A stretch of 64,000 bases of DNA from Flavobacterium sp. H122 (GCF_004959765.1 NZ_SJZD01000001.1:496001-560000), one strand, 5' to 3'; shown: positions 43,780-53,183, counted from the stretch's first letter. The notes: a model not told the origin generated them from the letters alone. A program made the numbers and translations.

Positions 43780-45123
43780 ATGGAAACACAATTCAATCAA
43801 TTAAAAAACAGTTTCTTCCAGTCTACAACGGTAAAAATGGCGGTTGTAGGGTTTTTAACCTTAATCCTTCTAATACCTTTAGAATTTGTAAAAAGTCTTA
43901 TTACTGAACGTTCCATACGCAAAAAAGAAGTGGTAGAAGAGGTTTCAAATCTGTGGGGAAAAGACATTTATTTTTACGGTCCAATTTTAAAAATTCCATA
44001 CAAATCCTACGAAGAATACAATATTGCAAATCCAAGAACCGGAGCCATAACAATTGAAAAGAAAGTCATTACAAAAAACGCATTCTTCTTCCCTGAAAAT
44101 TTCAACAGTAAAACAAATGCCAGAAAAAACACCTCATTAAAACGTGGCATCTATAACAATGTGGTATTTACTGCCATTATGAATTTCAAAGGAAATTTTG
44201 GAAAACCAAATTTTGAAAAATTAGGCATAAAGGCGGAGGATTTATTATGGGATCAAGCCTCAATTGTAGTGAAAACAACCAACTTAAAAAGCATTAAAAG
44301 TGATTTGAATATTGCATTGAACAATCAAAAACTGAATTTTGAATCAAAATCTGAAGATGACAATTTCTACGGAACTTTAGAATCCGATAAGTTTAATTAT
44401 AATAGTTTAAACAAGAACAATACAATTGCCTTCAACTTTACTATGGAATACAACGGAAGTAACAGCATCAGGTTTATTCCAATTGGTAAAAAAAGCACGA
44501 TAAACATTGATTCTGACTGGGATTCACCAAGTTTTGAAGGAGCTTTTTCGGCTAATGACACTACAAAAATTATCGACAAAAAAGGTTTTCACGCCGACTG
44601 GAAAATTCTGGATATCAATAGAGCATTCTCCCAACAGCATTTGAATAAAATCCCTAACTTAAATGAATACTCTTTTGGTGTAAAACTTATTGAAACTGTT
44701 GATGAATACCAGCAAAACGAACGTGCTTCAAAATATGGTTTTTTAGTAATTGGCTTAACCTTTTTAGTCTTCTTTCTGATTCAATCTATCAGTAAAATCA
44801 ATATACATGTATTTCAATATTCAATGATTGGATTGGCTTTGATTATGTTCTATACATTACTGATTTCAATCACTGAACATTCAAGTTTTACATTTGCATA
44901 CATTGTGGCAGGAATAGCTGTAGTTATCATGATTAGTTTATATTCCAAGTCAATCCTCAATAATAAATTTTCGGGTTTTATAGCGATAGCGCTAACAGCT
45001 TTATATACTTTCATCTATGTAATCATCCAACTGGAAAGCTATGCCTTATTGGTTGGCAGTATAGGATTATTTGCCATATTAGGAGCGGTAATGTACTTCT
45101 CCCGAAAAATTGAATGGAAGTAG
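43780..45123 (+). CDS. creD: CreD-like inner membrane protein
   Basis: 447 residues. One N-terminal helix (MAVVGFLTLILLIPLEFVKS) is followed by ITERSIRKKEVVEEVSNLWG, the CreD hallmark leading to a large periplasmic domain (GPILKIPY; FHADWKILDINRAFSQQ), and about five C-terminal helices starting KYGFLVIGLTFLVFFLIQSI. CreD (Cet) is linked to envelope stress and colicin or antibiotic tolerance in enterobacteria; its mechanism is unknown. Last gene of the envelope operon. Confidence 0.9.
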   Translation: METQFNQLKNSFFQSTTVKMAVVGFLTLILLIPLEFVKSLITERSIRKKEVVEEVSNLWGKDIYFYGPILKIPYKSYEEYNIANPRTGAITIEKKVITKNAFFFPENFNSKTNARKNTSLKRGIYNNVVFTAIMNFKGNFGKPNFEKLGIKAEDLLWDQASIVVKTTNLKSIKSDLNIALNNQKLNFESKSEDDNFYGTLESDKFNYNSLNKNNTIAFNFTMEYNGSNSIRFIPIGKKSTINIDSDWDSPSFEGAFSANDTTKIIDKKGFHADWKILDINRAFSQQHLNKIPNLNEYSFGVKLIETVDEYQQNERASKYGFLVIGLTFLVFFLIQSISKINIHVFQYSMIGLALIMFYTLLISITEHSSFTFAYIVAGIAVVIMISLYSKSILNNKFSGFIAIALTALYTFIYVIIQLESYALLVGSIGLFAILGAVMYFSRKIEWK

Positions 45124-45151
45124 TTTAAGAAGAATATCATTCATAAAAGAA

Positions 45152-45288
45152 AAGGTGTCCAAAAAGTCGGCAAACCTGCCATTTCAATCAAAGGAAGAAA
45201 TCACATAATATTGATGATGTGACTCCTCCTAACATCGGAGTGACAAACCAGACGTTGATTTTTTACTTTTAGGACACCCTCTTTTTTT
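45152..45288. repeat. MITE-like 137-bp palindromic element acting as terminator
   Basis: The ends AAGGTGTCCAAAAAGT (45152-45167) and ACTTTTAGGACACCCT (45265-45280) are inverted at 14 of 16 positions. A nested repeat (AGGAAGAAATCACAT with ATGTGACTCCTCCT) lies inside. A T-run follows on the plus strand. It lies between convergent creD and the M28 peptidase and has no coding capacity. Confidence 0.6.
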
Positions 45289-45311
45289 ATGGTAAGTCAG
45301 TGATTTTTATT

Positions 45312-46682
45312 CTAAATTCCATATTTATCAATCAGATAAATCAAAGAAGTCATGGTTGCCGCCCCCAATTCCAGTTCTCTTTTATTAACAGCATCAAACT
45401 TGTCATTAGCGGCATGATGGTAATCAAAATAACGCTGTGAATCCGGTCTCAAACCAGCCTTTACAATTCGTTTGGAAGTTAAATCCTGTATATCGGAACC
45501 GCTGTGGCCTTTTACAAAACTATGGATTAAATAAGGCTCAAAAAGTGATTTCCATTGAATAATTTTAGTGAAACTTGCCTCATCACCTTCCAAAGCAAAT
45601 CCTCTCGGGGTAAATCCGCCCGAATCACTTTCCATTGCAAAAATGTGATTCTCGTTATTTTTTAAAGACAATTCCTGATATTTGTCGCCACCACGGCCTC
45701 CGTTTTCTTCATTCATAAACATAACCACGCGAATGGTATTCTTTGGCTTATAACCTATATTTTTAAAAATATTAGCCACTTCCATACTTTGCACGCAACC
45801 GGCACCATCATCGTGAGAACCGTCAGCCAAATCCCATGAATCAAGATGACCGCCAACTACCATAATGTTTTCAGGGGTTTCAGAACCTTTAATCTCGCCT
45901 ATTACATTATATGACAACACATCTGCTTCCTGACGGCAGGATTGTTTGAAATAAAAAGTCAGATGCGGGTTTTCTTTCAACTGCTTACTTAAAAGTTCTG
46001 CTCCGTTTGTACTTATTGCGACCGAAGGAATACGCTGTTCCAAAGAAATATCACCATAATTAGTTCCTCCTGCATGAGGAAAATCATCCAGTCTAAAATT
46101 AAGCGAACGGACTATAACTCCCACTGCGCCGTATTTTGAAGCTTCTTTAGCCCCGGATCTGCGTTGGTCACCTGCATCACGGTAAGAATGAAATGCTTCG
46201 ATATTTGCAGGATTCATCGGGCGGTTAAAAAAAACTATTTTTCCTTTTATTTTTTCTGCCCCCAGTTTTTCCAATTCTTTCAGTGTCTGCACTTCAATAA
46301 CTTCTGCTGTAACACCGCTTTTTGAAGTTGCAATACTTCCTCCTAAAGCACAAATAGGCACTTTTATTTTCTTTCCCTGTACTTTAATAAAAGCTTCCTC
46401 TTTTTCTCCCCTGATCCACTTAGGCACCATTACTTCCTGCAGATACACCTTATCAAAATTTCCTGAGGCCTCCATTTGAGATTTTGTATACTGTACTGCT
46501 TTTTCAGCTCCCGAAGAACCTGACAAACGATGTCCGATTGTATTTGACAAATAATCCAATTGAGAGTAACACTTGGAATTGGTTAAAGCCTGATTATAAA
46601 TTGCTTTTAACTGGTCTTCATCCGAATTTTGTGAAAAACCTAAAGCACTGACAAAAATGAATAATGGAAGAATTGATTTCAT
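45312..46682 (-). CDS. exported M28 family zinc peptidase
   Basis: 456 residues, signal peptide ending GFSQ. A protease-associated (PA) domain occupies about 110-250 (AVGVIVRSLNFRLDDFPHAG). The two-zinc site follows: GGHLDSWD (His, Asp), DDGAGC, MNEENGGRGGDKY (Glu pair), MESDSGGF and FDYHHAAND (His). The enzyme is a periplasmic or secreted aminopeptidase. Single gene. A 13-bp inverted repeat lies upstream at 46749. Confidence 0.9.
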   Translation of the reverse strand: MKSILPLFIFVSALGFSQNSDEDQLKAIYNQALTNSKCYSQLDYLSNTIGHRLSGSSGAEKAVQYTKSQMEASGNFDKVYLQEVMVPKWIRGEKEEAFIKVQGKKIKVPICALGGSIATSKSGVTAEVIEVQTLKELEKLGAEKIKGKIVFFNRPMNPANIEAFHSYRDAGDQRRSGAKEASKYGAVGVIVRSLNFRLDDFPHAGGTNYGDISLEQRIPSVAISTNGAELLSKQLKENPHLTFYFKQSCRQEADVLSYNVIGEIKGSETPENIMVVGGHLDSWDLADGSHDDGAGCVQSMEVANIFKNIGYKPKNTIRVVMFMNEENGGRGGDKYQELSLKNNENHIFAMESDSGGFTPRGFALEGDEASFTKIIQWKSLFEPYLIHSFVKGHSGSDIQDLTSKRIVKAGLRPDSQRYFDYHHAANDKFDAVNKRELELGAATMTSLIYLIDKYGI

Positions 46683-46748
46683 AGTTTAATTTAAAACACT
46701 AAAAATAAAACAAAATATTATGACAGAAAATATCTTTCATTTTTTTCA

Positions 46749-46784
46749 CAAAATGTATTTTAAATTCATATCTAAAATACATTT
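46749..46784. repeat. perfect inverted repeat upstream of the M28 peptidase gene
   Basis: AAAATGTATTTTA (46749-46761) and TAAAATACATTTT (46772-46784) are exact complements across 10 bases. They lie 67 bases before the peptidase start on the minus strand, where an operator might sit. No regulator gene is near. The rest of 46683-46875 shows no gene. Confidence 0.55.
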
Positions 46785-46875
46785 TCAGCTCAAGTAGATT
46801 TGAATCAACAAACACAAAATAAAATGGAAGAAAGCCCGAAGGCAAAACCGGCTATTTAAACCTTCCTTTTTAACA

Positions 46876-46912
46876 ACAAAAGAGGCTGTCTCAATAGGAC
46901 AGCCTCTTTGTT
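46876..46912 (-). terminator. terminator of the small peptide gene
   Basis: AAAGAGGCTGTC (46879-46890) and GACAGCCTCTTT (46898-46909) form a perfect 12-bp stem. On the minus strand it lies 52 bases after the stop of the 54-residue peptide and is followed by T-rich sequence. Confidence 0.8.
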
Positions 46913-46963
46913 TTAGTTATTCAGAAAAAATCCGTTTTTAAAAGAATTCTTTCAGAAATCAAA

Positions 46964-47128
46964 TCATGGGCAGTATTGACCACTGCTTACCCATAAAGTA
47001 CAAATTAAGTTGCCGTTAGCATCATAATCGTACTCGCAACATCTTCTGAATCCTGCTCCAACAATTGACTGCTGTTCAGATTTACTCAAGTTTTTTGCAC
47101 CTGCTAAATTTGAAAGATTTTTAATCAT
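46964..47128 (-). CDS. 54-residue Cys-containing peptide with bacteriocin-type leader
   Basis: ATG at 47128 opens a 54-codon frame. Residues 1-26 (MIKNLSNLAGAKNLSKSEQQ then SIVGAG) look like the leaders of Bacteroidetes bacteriocin-like peptides, which typically read KNLS-L-GA-LSK-EQ-SI-GG. Cleavage would follow GAG, where a double glycine is usual. The core FRRCCEYDYDANGNLICTLW and VSSGQYCP has four Cys. It has its own terminator. No maturation enzyme or peptidase-ABC transporter is nearby. Export and activity are inference. Confidence 0.65.
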   Translation of the reverse strand: MIKNLSNLAGAKNLSKSEQQSIVGAGFRRCCEYDYDANGNLICTLWVSSGQYCP

Positions 47129-47267
47129 AATTTTTTGGTTGTTAGGTTAATAAAAAAATTATGACGTAAATCTAAGAAACCTTAAAATAAAAAAATTACG
47201 GTTTTTCCGTAAAAAATCTTAAAATTTAAAATTCAAAAAAGCCTGTTTTTACACAGGCTTCATTTGA

Positions 47268-48728
47268 TTATTTTAATGGAATATTCTGCAAAATTTCCAA
47301 TACGAATTTCCAATATTTTTGAGCAGATGAAATACTTGCTCTTTCATCAGGACTATGAGCACCTTTGATAGTAGGTCCAAAAGAAATCATATCCATATCA
47401 GGATAATTCGTTCCTAAAATACCACATTCCAAACCTGCATGACAAGCTACAACATGAGCTTTAGAGTCATTTTGTTTTTCATAAATAGAAGTCAGAACAT
47501 CAAGAATAGGAGAATTAACATTAGGCGTCCATCCTGGATAAGAACCTGTAAAATTCACTTCACAGCCAAACAGCTCAAAAGCTGAACGCAATGCATTAGC
47601 CAAATCAAATTTTGAGCTTTCTACAGATGAACGGGTTAAATTTTGAATAGAAATCTGTCCTTCTTTAACAATTACTCTCGCAATATTATTAGAAGTTTCC
47701 ACCAAGTTGTCCATATCCGCACTCATACGGTACACACCATTGTGAGCTGCATAAATGGTACGCAACAAACCTTCCTGAACTCCTAAATCCATAACTTTAG
47801 TAGGTAGATCTCCTTTTTCTATTAAAATTTGAAGATTAGGCTCAGTAGTTTTGAATTCGGTTTTAATATCGTTGATTACTTCCTGCATATCAAACACAAA
47901 AGCTTCATCATACATTCCTGCGATAATTACTTTTGCCACACTCTCACGAGGAATCGCATTACGCAAACTGCCTCCATTGATTTCAGAAATCTGCAGACCA
48001 AAATTTTCAAAACCATCAAACAATAAACGGTTCATAATTTTATTGGCATTTCCTAAACCTTTGTCAATATCCATTCCTGAATGACCTCCCATCAGCCCTT
48101 TTATAGTAATAGTATACCCTACTGAACCTTCAGGAGTTTCTTCCTCGTTATATTCTCTTTCAGCAGTTACATCTACACCACCGGCACATCCTATATCAAT
48201 TTCATCGTCTTCTTCCGTATCTAAGTTTAAAAGAATCTCACCTGAAAGTAATCCTCCTTTTAATCCCATGGCACCCGTCATACCTGTTTCTTCATCAATA
48301 GTAAATAAAGCTTCAATAGCAGGATGAGGAATATCTGTACTTTCTAAAACAGCCATGATAGTTGCAACACCAAGTCCGTTATCAGCACCTAAAGTAGTTC
48401 CTTTAGCACGAACCCAATCACCATCAACATACATTTCAATACCCTGAGTATCAAAATCAAATACCGTATCGTTGTTTTTTTGGTGTACCATATCCAAATG
48501 CGACTGCATTACTATGGTTTTTCTATTTTCCATTCCAGCTGTTGCCGGTTTTTTAATAATTACGTTTCCTACTTCGTCTTTAATAGTTTCCAGACCTAGT
48601 TTTTGTCCGAAATCCATCATAAAAGCAATAACACGTTCTTCTTTTTTTGAAGGACGGGGCACCGAATTCAAGTCGGCAAACTTGTTCCAAAGTGCTTTTG
48701 GTTCAAGGTTTCTTATTTCCTGGCTCAT
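47268..48728 (-). CDS. pepD: aminoacyl-histidine dipeptidase (M20)
   Basis: 486 residues, the usual PepD (carnosinase-like) size. Metal ligands of M20C enzymes are in place: SHLDMVHQKNND (His, Asp), KGTTLGADNGLGVA (bridging Asp), TIDEETGMTGAMGL (catalytic Glu and ligand Glu), LNLDTEEDDE (Asp), and a C-terminal GPTIKGAHSPDE (His). It splits X-His and other dipeptides in the cytoplasm. Single gene. Confidence 0.93.
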   Translation of the reverse strand: MSQEIRNLEPKALWNKFADLNSVPRPSKKEERVIAFMMDFGQKLGLETIKDEVGNVIIKKPATAGMENRKTIVMQSHLDMVHQKNNDTVFDFDTQGIEMYVDGDWVRAKGTTLGADNGLGVATIMAVLESTDIPHPAIEALFTIDEETGMTGAMGLKGGLLSGEILLNLDTEEDDEIDIGCAGGVDVTAEREYNEEETPEGSVGYTITIKGLMGGHSGMDIDKGLGNANKIMNRLLFDGFENFGLQISEINGGSLRNAIPRESVAKVIIAGMYDEAFVFDMQEVINDIKTEFKTTEPNLQILIEKGDLPTKVMDLGVQEGLLRTIYAAHNGVYRMSADMDNLVETSNNIARVIVKEGQISIQNLTRSSVESSKFDLANALRSAFELFGCEVNFTGSYPGWTPNVNSPILDVLTSIYEKQNDSKAHVVACHAGLECGILGTNYPDMDMISFGPTIKGAHSPDERASISSAQKYWKFVLEILQNIPLK

Positions 48729-48823
48729 TGTTGTTAGTATGTTAGTTACAAAGCCTCAAATTTACAAAGTTTAAATTCTTTTTCTAATAATTGGGATTGA
48801 TTATATTTACCTAAAAAAACGTT

Positions 48824-49876
48824 TTGAAAAGAAAATACCTTCTTCCACTATTTTTAATCATCCAAATCATCTCCTTACAAGCTTTATTCTATTTTCCGGA
48901 ATTTGTAGAAAATTATTACAGCAATGGTTTTTACCCGATTCTTGCAAAGCTTTCCCGTACACTATTAGGCTGGATTCCTTTTTCTTTTGGAGACATCGCT
49001 TACAGCTTATTAATACTATGGTTTATTTTTTGGTTAATCAAAAACAGGAAAGAAAACTGGAAGATTAAAACATTGGCAATAATCAATGTAGTTTCCATCG
49101 CTTATTTTTTATTTCATTTTTTATGGGCATTCAACTATTACCGCCTGCCGTTGTTTTCAAAAATGAACATCAAAACCGAATATACTCAGGAGCAATTGGT
49201 TGCCTTTACTCAAAAATTAATTACAAAAACGAACCAAACACATCTCCAGATAACTAAAGATACAGCCTTAAAAGTTGTCTCTAAATATACCTCCGAAGAC
49301 ATCTATAAAATAGCTTCTAAAGGCTATGACGAACTTTCAAAAAAGTACAATTACTTTTCTTACCAACAGCCAAGCATTAAAACATCGTTATTCAGCTATC
49401 CGCTTACTTATATGGGTTTTGGCGGTTATTTGAATCCATTTACTAATGAAGCACAGGTAAATAATCTGCCGCCTTCCTATCATTTACCCGCTGTCACCTG
49501 TCATGAAATGGCACATCAAATGGGGTTTGCCAGTGAGAGTGAATGCAATTTTATAGGCTTTTTAGCAGCTACACATAACGACGATTTGTTTTTCAAATAT
49601 GCGGGATACACCTATGCATTGCGTTATTGCTTAGCGAATATAGGGAGCAAAGACGAGAAAAAATTTAAAGAGCTTTTAAAGTCAATTCATCCAGGTATTT
49701 TAAAAAATTTCAAAGAAAGTGAGGATTTTTGGATGGCTCACCGCTCATTTATCGACAAGGGTTTTGAAATTTTCTATGATAATTTCCTGAAAATGAACCA
49801 ACAAAAAGACGGAATGGACAGCTACAGTAAGTTTGTGGATTTGATGGTAAATTATTTTGCAAAAAGAAATCTATAA
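48824..49876 (+). CDS. DUF3810 membrane-bound metalloprotease-like protein
   Basis: 350 residues from TTG 48824; an in-frame stop four codons upstream and no early ATG leave TTG as the only good start. Two or three N-terminal helices (YLLPLFLIIQIISLQALFYF; SLLILWFIFWLIK; VVSIAYFLFHFLWAF) precede a soluble domain with a zincin motif HEMAHQMGF (His227, Glu228, His231). DUF3810 proteins are found mainly in Bacteroidetes and Firmicutes. The substrate is unknown. Divergent from pepD. Confidence 0.85.
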   Translation: MKRKYLLPLFLIIQIISLQALFYFPEFVENYYSNGFYPILAKLSRTLLGWIPFSFGDIAYSLLILWFIFWLIKNRKENWKIKTLAIINVVSIAYFLFHFLWAFNYYRLPLFSKMNIKTEYTQEQLVAFTQKLITKTNQTHLQITKDTALKVVSKYTSEDIYKIASKGYDELSKKYNYFSYQQPSIKTSLFSYPLTYMGFGGYLNPFTNEAQVNNLPPSYHLPAVTCHEMAHQMGFASESECNFIGFLAATHNDDLFFKYAGYTYALRYCLANIGSKDEKKFKELLKSIHPGILKNFKESEDFWMAHRSFIDKGFEIFYDNFLKMNQQKDGMDSYSKFVDLMVNYFAKRNL

Positions 49877-49879
49877 AAA

Positions 49880-49920
49880 AACTCCTAAAAGAGACTGTCT
49901 TAAAGGAGTAGTTATTTTTG
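49880..49920. terminator. weak bidirectional terminator
   Basis: AACTCCT (49880-49886) pairs with AGGAGT (49904-49909), with an inner AAGAG/TCTT-like pairing. It lies between convergent DUF3810 and cupin genes and is T-rich on both sides. Confidence 0.5.
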
Positions 49921-49937
49921 TTCTGATTTGCTTTTTT

Positions 49938-50303
49938 TTACTTAATTTCTGTAACAATTGCTTTAAAAGGTTTTTTTCCAACATTTGTTGTTCTGTGTGT
50001 TACTGCTTCTGACCAACCAACTTGTCCTGCCTTAAACTCTACAACTGTAGGTTCTTTATCTTTCATTTCGACTTTCATTTTTACATCGGTAACTGCATAA
50101 ACAGAATAATTAGGATGTGAATGCCAATCAGCAACAGCTCCGGGAGCAAAAGTTACCTCAGATACTGTAACTTTATCATTATCAGTTAAAACCTTTTTAG
50201 TGACTCCAGGCCAAGGTTCCATTTTTTCTTGTGCATTTGTAAACTGTATTCCAAGTACTGATATGAATACAAATAATAGCACATTTAAAATTGATTTTTT
50301 CAT
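49938..50303 (-). CDS. exported cupin-domain protein
   Basis: 121 residues with a signal peptide ending FTNAQ. One cupin barrel: TVSEVTFAPGAVADWHSHPN carries the first motif with two His, and KAGQVGWSEAVTHRTTNVG the second. It may bind a metal ion; no enzyme activity is assigned. Periplasmic. The flanking gap 50304-50525 shows no gene or clear signal. Confidence 0.8.
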   Translation of the reverse strand: MKKSILNVLLFVFISVLGIQFTNAQEKMEPWPGVTKKVLTDNDKVTVSEVTFAPGAVADWHSHPNYSVYAVTDVKMKVEMKDKEPTVVEFKAGQVGWSEAVTHRTTNVGKKPFKAIVTEIK

Positions 50304-50525
50304 TTGTTTAAATTTTTAAATCCTTTGTATTAAACATGATAACTTTCAGAAAACATTCTAAATGAGCAAAAGTTCAAGGAAATTTAAACATAAGATGCAA
50401 ATCAACACATAACAAATTTACTAAAAAAACAAACGCTAATTATCAATCTCCATTTATATTACAGTATCATTAAACTCTAATAATCAGCAATATATTAAGA
50501 AAAACATAATTAATAAGACTTATAC

Positions 50526-51830
50526 TTATATCTCATCCGAAGTAAACGTAATAAAACTTTTCTTTTTGTATGGACGGATAATCAAACGTCCCTCACGGTC
50601 AAAACGGATATAATTATAGACCCAGTTCAAGAAAACCACGGCTTTGTTTTTAAATCCGATCAAGGAGAATAAATGCACAAACATCCATACAAACCAGGCA
50701 AACACTCCGTTGAAATGATATTTAGGCAAATCCACAACAGCCAGGTTTCTGCCTATCGTAGCCATGGATCCTTTATCTTTATAATCAAAAGGTTTTGCCG
50801 GTTGGTTATTGATCAGTTTAATTAAATTTTCTCCCAATAATTCACCTTGCTGTATAGCCGGCTGTGCCATCATAGGATGTCCTTGGGGGAAAGCTTCGCT
50901 TTCCATCGAAGCTATATCACCTACAGCGAAGATGTTTTCAAAGCCCTTTACCTGATTGAATTCATTCACCCTGATACGTTCTACACGTTCAACAACCGCC
51001 TCAGAAGGCAAACCATGGATAGAAGCGCCTTGTACACCTGCTGTCCAGATAACAGTTGCAGAATCAAGGGATAAATCGGTGTTTGTAGAAATAGTTCTAC
51101 CGTCGTAATTGGTTACGCGGACATTCTTCCAAATCTTAACTCCCAGACCTTCTAAAAACTTTTCTGACGCAGCAGATGATTTTTCAGTCATGGTGTTTAG
51201 TATACGGTCACCACTTTGAATCAAGTGAATCTGCATTTTTTTGATATCCAAATCGGGGTAATCCTTCTGAAAAATTGCCTTTTTCATTTCGGCCAATGCT
51301 CCGGCAAGCTCCACTCCTGTAGGCCCTCCGCCAACAAGTACAAAATTCATTAAGGCATTTCTTTCTGCCGGATCTTTAGTTAAAACGGCCTGTTCAAAAT
51401 TTTCCAGAATCAAACTTCGGATATTCAATGATTGCGGAATGGTTTTCATTGACATTGAGTTACGCTCGATTTCTTTATTACCAAAATAATTGGTTTTTGA
51501 ACCCGTAGCAATCACCAAATAATCATAATGTAAATCACCTATTTCAGAGAATACCTTTTGATTTTGAACATCAATTTCTTTTACAGATGTCAGCCTGAAA
51601 TAAAAATCCTTACAACCTTGAATTACTTTCCTTATAGGATAAGCAATGGAACCGGCTTCCAGACCACCAGTAGCAACCTGATATAACAATGGCTGGAAAG
51701 TGTGGTAATTGTGTTTGTCTATTAAAACAACCTGAAGGTTTTTATTTTTTAGTTTTTTGGCTAAGGCAATTCCTGCAAAACCACCTCCAATAATAACGAC
51801 TCTTTTTTTGGAACTTTGAGGGATGTTCAT
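50526..51830 (-). CDS. ndh: type II NADH:quinone oxidoreductase (NDH-2)
   Basis: 434 residues. RVVIIGGGFAGIALAKKL is the FAD-binding fold; NFVLVGGGPTGVELAGALAE the NADH-binding one; NIFAVGDIASM and GHPMMAQPAIQQGELLGENL the C-terminal FAD contact. A C-terminal amphipathic stretch (FAWFVWMFVHLFSLIGFKNK) attaches it to the membrane. It feeds electrons from NADH to quinone without pumping protons. Single gene. Confidence 0.9.
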   Translation of the reverse strand: MNIPQSSKKRVVIIGGGFAGIALAKKLKNKNLQVVLIDKHNYHTFQPLLYQVATGGLEAGSIAYPIRKVIQGCKDFYFRLTSVKEIDVQNQKVFSEIGDLHYDYLVIATGSKTNYFGNKEIERNSMSMKTIPQSLNIRSLILENFEQAVLTKDPAERNALMNFVLVGGGPTGVELAGALAEMKKAIFQKDYPDLDIKKMQIHLIQSGDRILNTMTEKSSAASEKFLEGLGVKIWKNVRVTNYDGRTISTNTDLSLDSATVIWTAGVQGASIHGLPSEAVVERVERIRVNEFNQVKGFENIFAVGDIASMESEAFPQGHPMMAQPAIQQGELLGENLIKLINNQPAKPFDYKDKGSMATIGRNLAVVDLPKYHFNGVFAWFVWMFVHLFSLIGFKNKAVVFLNWVYNYIRFDREGRLIIRPYKKKSFITFTSDEI

Positions 51831-51999
51831 TCTGCTTTTTAGATTGAAAAATTTAAGAATTTAAAGATAATAATATCAAAGGCAATATTCAATTTCAATG
51901 ACAATAAGTTTCAAGATTTATTTTATTATTGAGATTGAAATTGCTATTGAAATTTCATTTTTTTGTAACAAAATCAACACAATTACTACTAACTCCTAT

Positions 52000-52494
52000 A
52001 TGAGTACCGAATTAGAGAAGTCGTTTGTTTCACAATTAAAAGAAAACCAGAACATTGTTCACAAGATTTGTCGGCTTTACACTCAAAATGAAGACGAGCA
52101 TAACGACTTATTTCAGGAGATTACAATCCAGCTTTGGAAAGCGTTTCCAAAGTTCAGAGGAGAAAGCAAATTTTCTACCTGGGCTTACCGTGTAGCTTTA
52201 AATACAGCAATTACTTTATACAGAAAGTCGTCGAAATCAGTAAATACAATTGAATTTGAAACCGGTAGGCATTTTGTAATGCAGGATGAGTATAATTATG
52301 AAGAAGAGGAACATATCAAACTCTTATATAAAGCGGTACAACAATTAAATGATATTGAAAAAGCTTTGATTTTTTTATATCTGGAAGATAAAGATTACAC
52401 TGAAATAGCAGAGACGCTGGGTATAACCGAAGTAAATGCACGTGTCAAAATGAATCGTGTCAAAACGAAACTAAAACAAATTATTAATCCATAA
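52000..52494 (+). CDS. ECF-type RNA polymerase sigma factor
   Basis: 164 residues from ATG 52000; the frame opens earlier at 51898 with an isoleucine-rich stretch that is unlikely to be translated. Region 2 is DEHNDLFQEITIQLWKAFPK plus FRGESKFSTWAYRVALNTAI; region 4 is YLEDKDYTEIAETLGITEVN with ARVKMNRVKTKLK. It directs RNA polymerase to a dedicated promoter set. The membrane protein 16 bases downstream is the likely partner. Confidence 0.9.
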   Translation: MSTELEKSFVSQLKENQNIVHKICRLYTQNEDEHNDLFQEITIQLWKAFPKFRGESKFSTWAYRVALNTAITLYRKSSKSVNTIEFETGRHFVMQDEYNYEEEEHIKLLYKAVQQLNDIEKALIFLYLEDKDYTEIAETLGITEVNARVKMNRVKTKLKQIINP

Positions 52495-52510
52495 CGATAA
52501 CGGAATACAA

Positions 52511-53152
52511 ATGGAAGAATTGGATTTATTGAAAAAAAGTTGGAACAAAACTGAAAATTTCCCAAAAATTTCAGAAGAGAAAATCTATGCTATGCTGCAT
52601 AAAAACTCATCTTCGGCTGTGAAGTGGATATTTATCATAAGCATAATAGAATTTGCGTTTGGAATATTTGTCAATGTGGGTATGACTTTCACAAAAAGCC
52701 ATGATTCCACAATTAAATTATTAAAAAGTGCAGGCATTCATACATTTTATCAAATCGGCTCTTCAATTCTTTGGATAGTTGCTTTATATTTTATGTATTT
52801 ATTCTACAAACACTACAAAGAAATAACTACTACATCGAGTGTCAAAAAACTGATGGAAACCATTATAACGGCAAGAAAAACGGTACGTAATTACATTATA
52901 TTCAATTTAGCAGCTGGAGCAATTTTCTTGCTTACTGTGTATTCCTTCGTATTAAAAGAGATTCTTAGAAATATTTCGATTGAGCAACACAAAGAGCTTA
53001 CAACCGGAGTTTATATAGGTGCTTTTGCAGGAGTTATTTTTATTACAGCTGTTATTATAGGTGGATTTTGGTTGGTATACAGACTTATTTATGGATTCTT
53101 ATTAAGACGTTTGAAAAAGAATTATCACGAATTAGAAAAAATCGATTACTAA
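52511..53152 (+). CDS. membrane protein paired with the sigma factor
   Basis: 213 residues. The cytoplasmic N terminus (ELDLLKKSWNKTENFPKISE then EKIYAMLHKNSSSAVKW) leads into four membrane helices. In Flavobacteria this gene regularly follows an ECF sigma gene, and the N-terminal helix could bind the sigma factor as an anti-sigma domain, though no known anti-sigma motif is seen. Its role is inferred from position only. Confidence 0.7.
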   Translation: MEELDLLKKSWNKTENFPKISEEKIYAMLHKNSSSAVKWIFIISIIEFAFGIFVNVGMTFTKSHDSTIKLLKSAGIHTFYQIGSSILWIVALYFMYLFYKHYKEITTTSSVKKLMETIITARKTVRNYIIFNLAAGAIFLLTVYSFVLKEILRNISIEQHKELTTGVYIGAFAGVIFITAVIIGGFWLVYRLIYGFLLRRLKKNYHELEKIDY

Positions 53153-53183
53153 AAAAGCGCTACTGATGCAGCGCTTTTTTAGT
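53148..53183. terminator. bidirectional terminator
   Basis: ACTAAAAAAGCGCT (53148-53161) and AGCGCTTTTTTAGT (53170-53183) form a perfect 14-bp stem with an 8-base loop, starting in the last codons of the membrane protein gene. Confidence 0.85.

Noticed and set aside
46824-46859. A short ORF reading MEESPKAKPAI upstream of the M28 peptidase gene.
   Set aside because: Eleven codons with no signal or conservation evidence.
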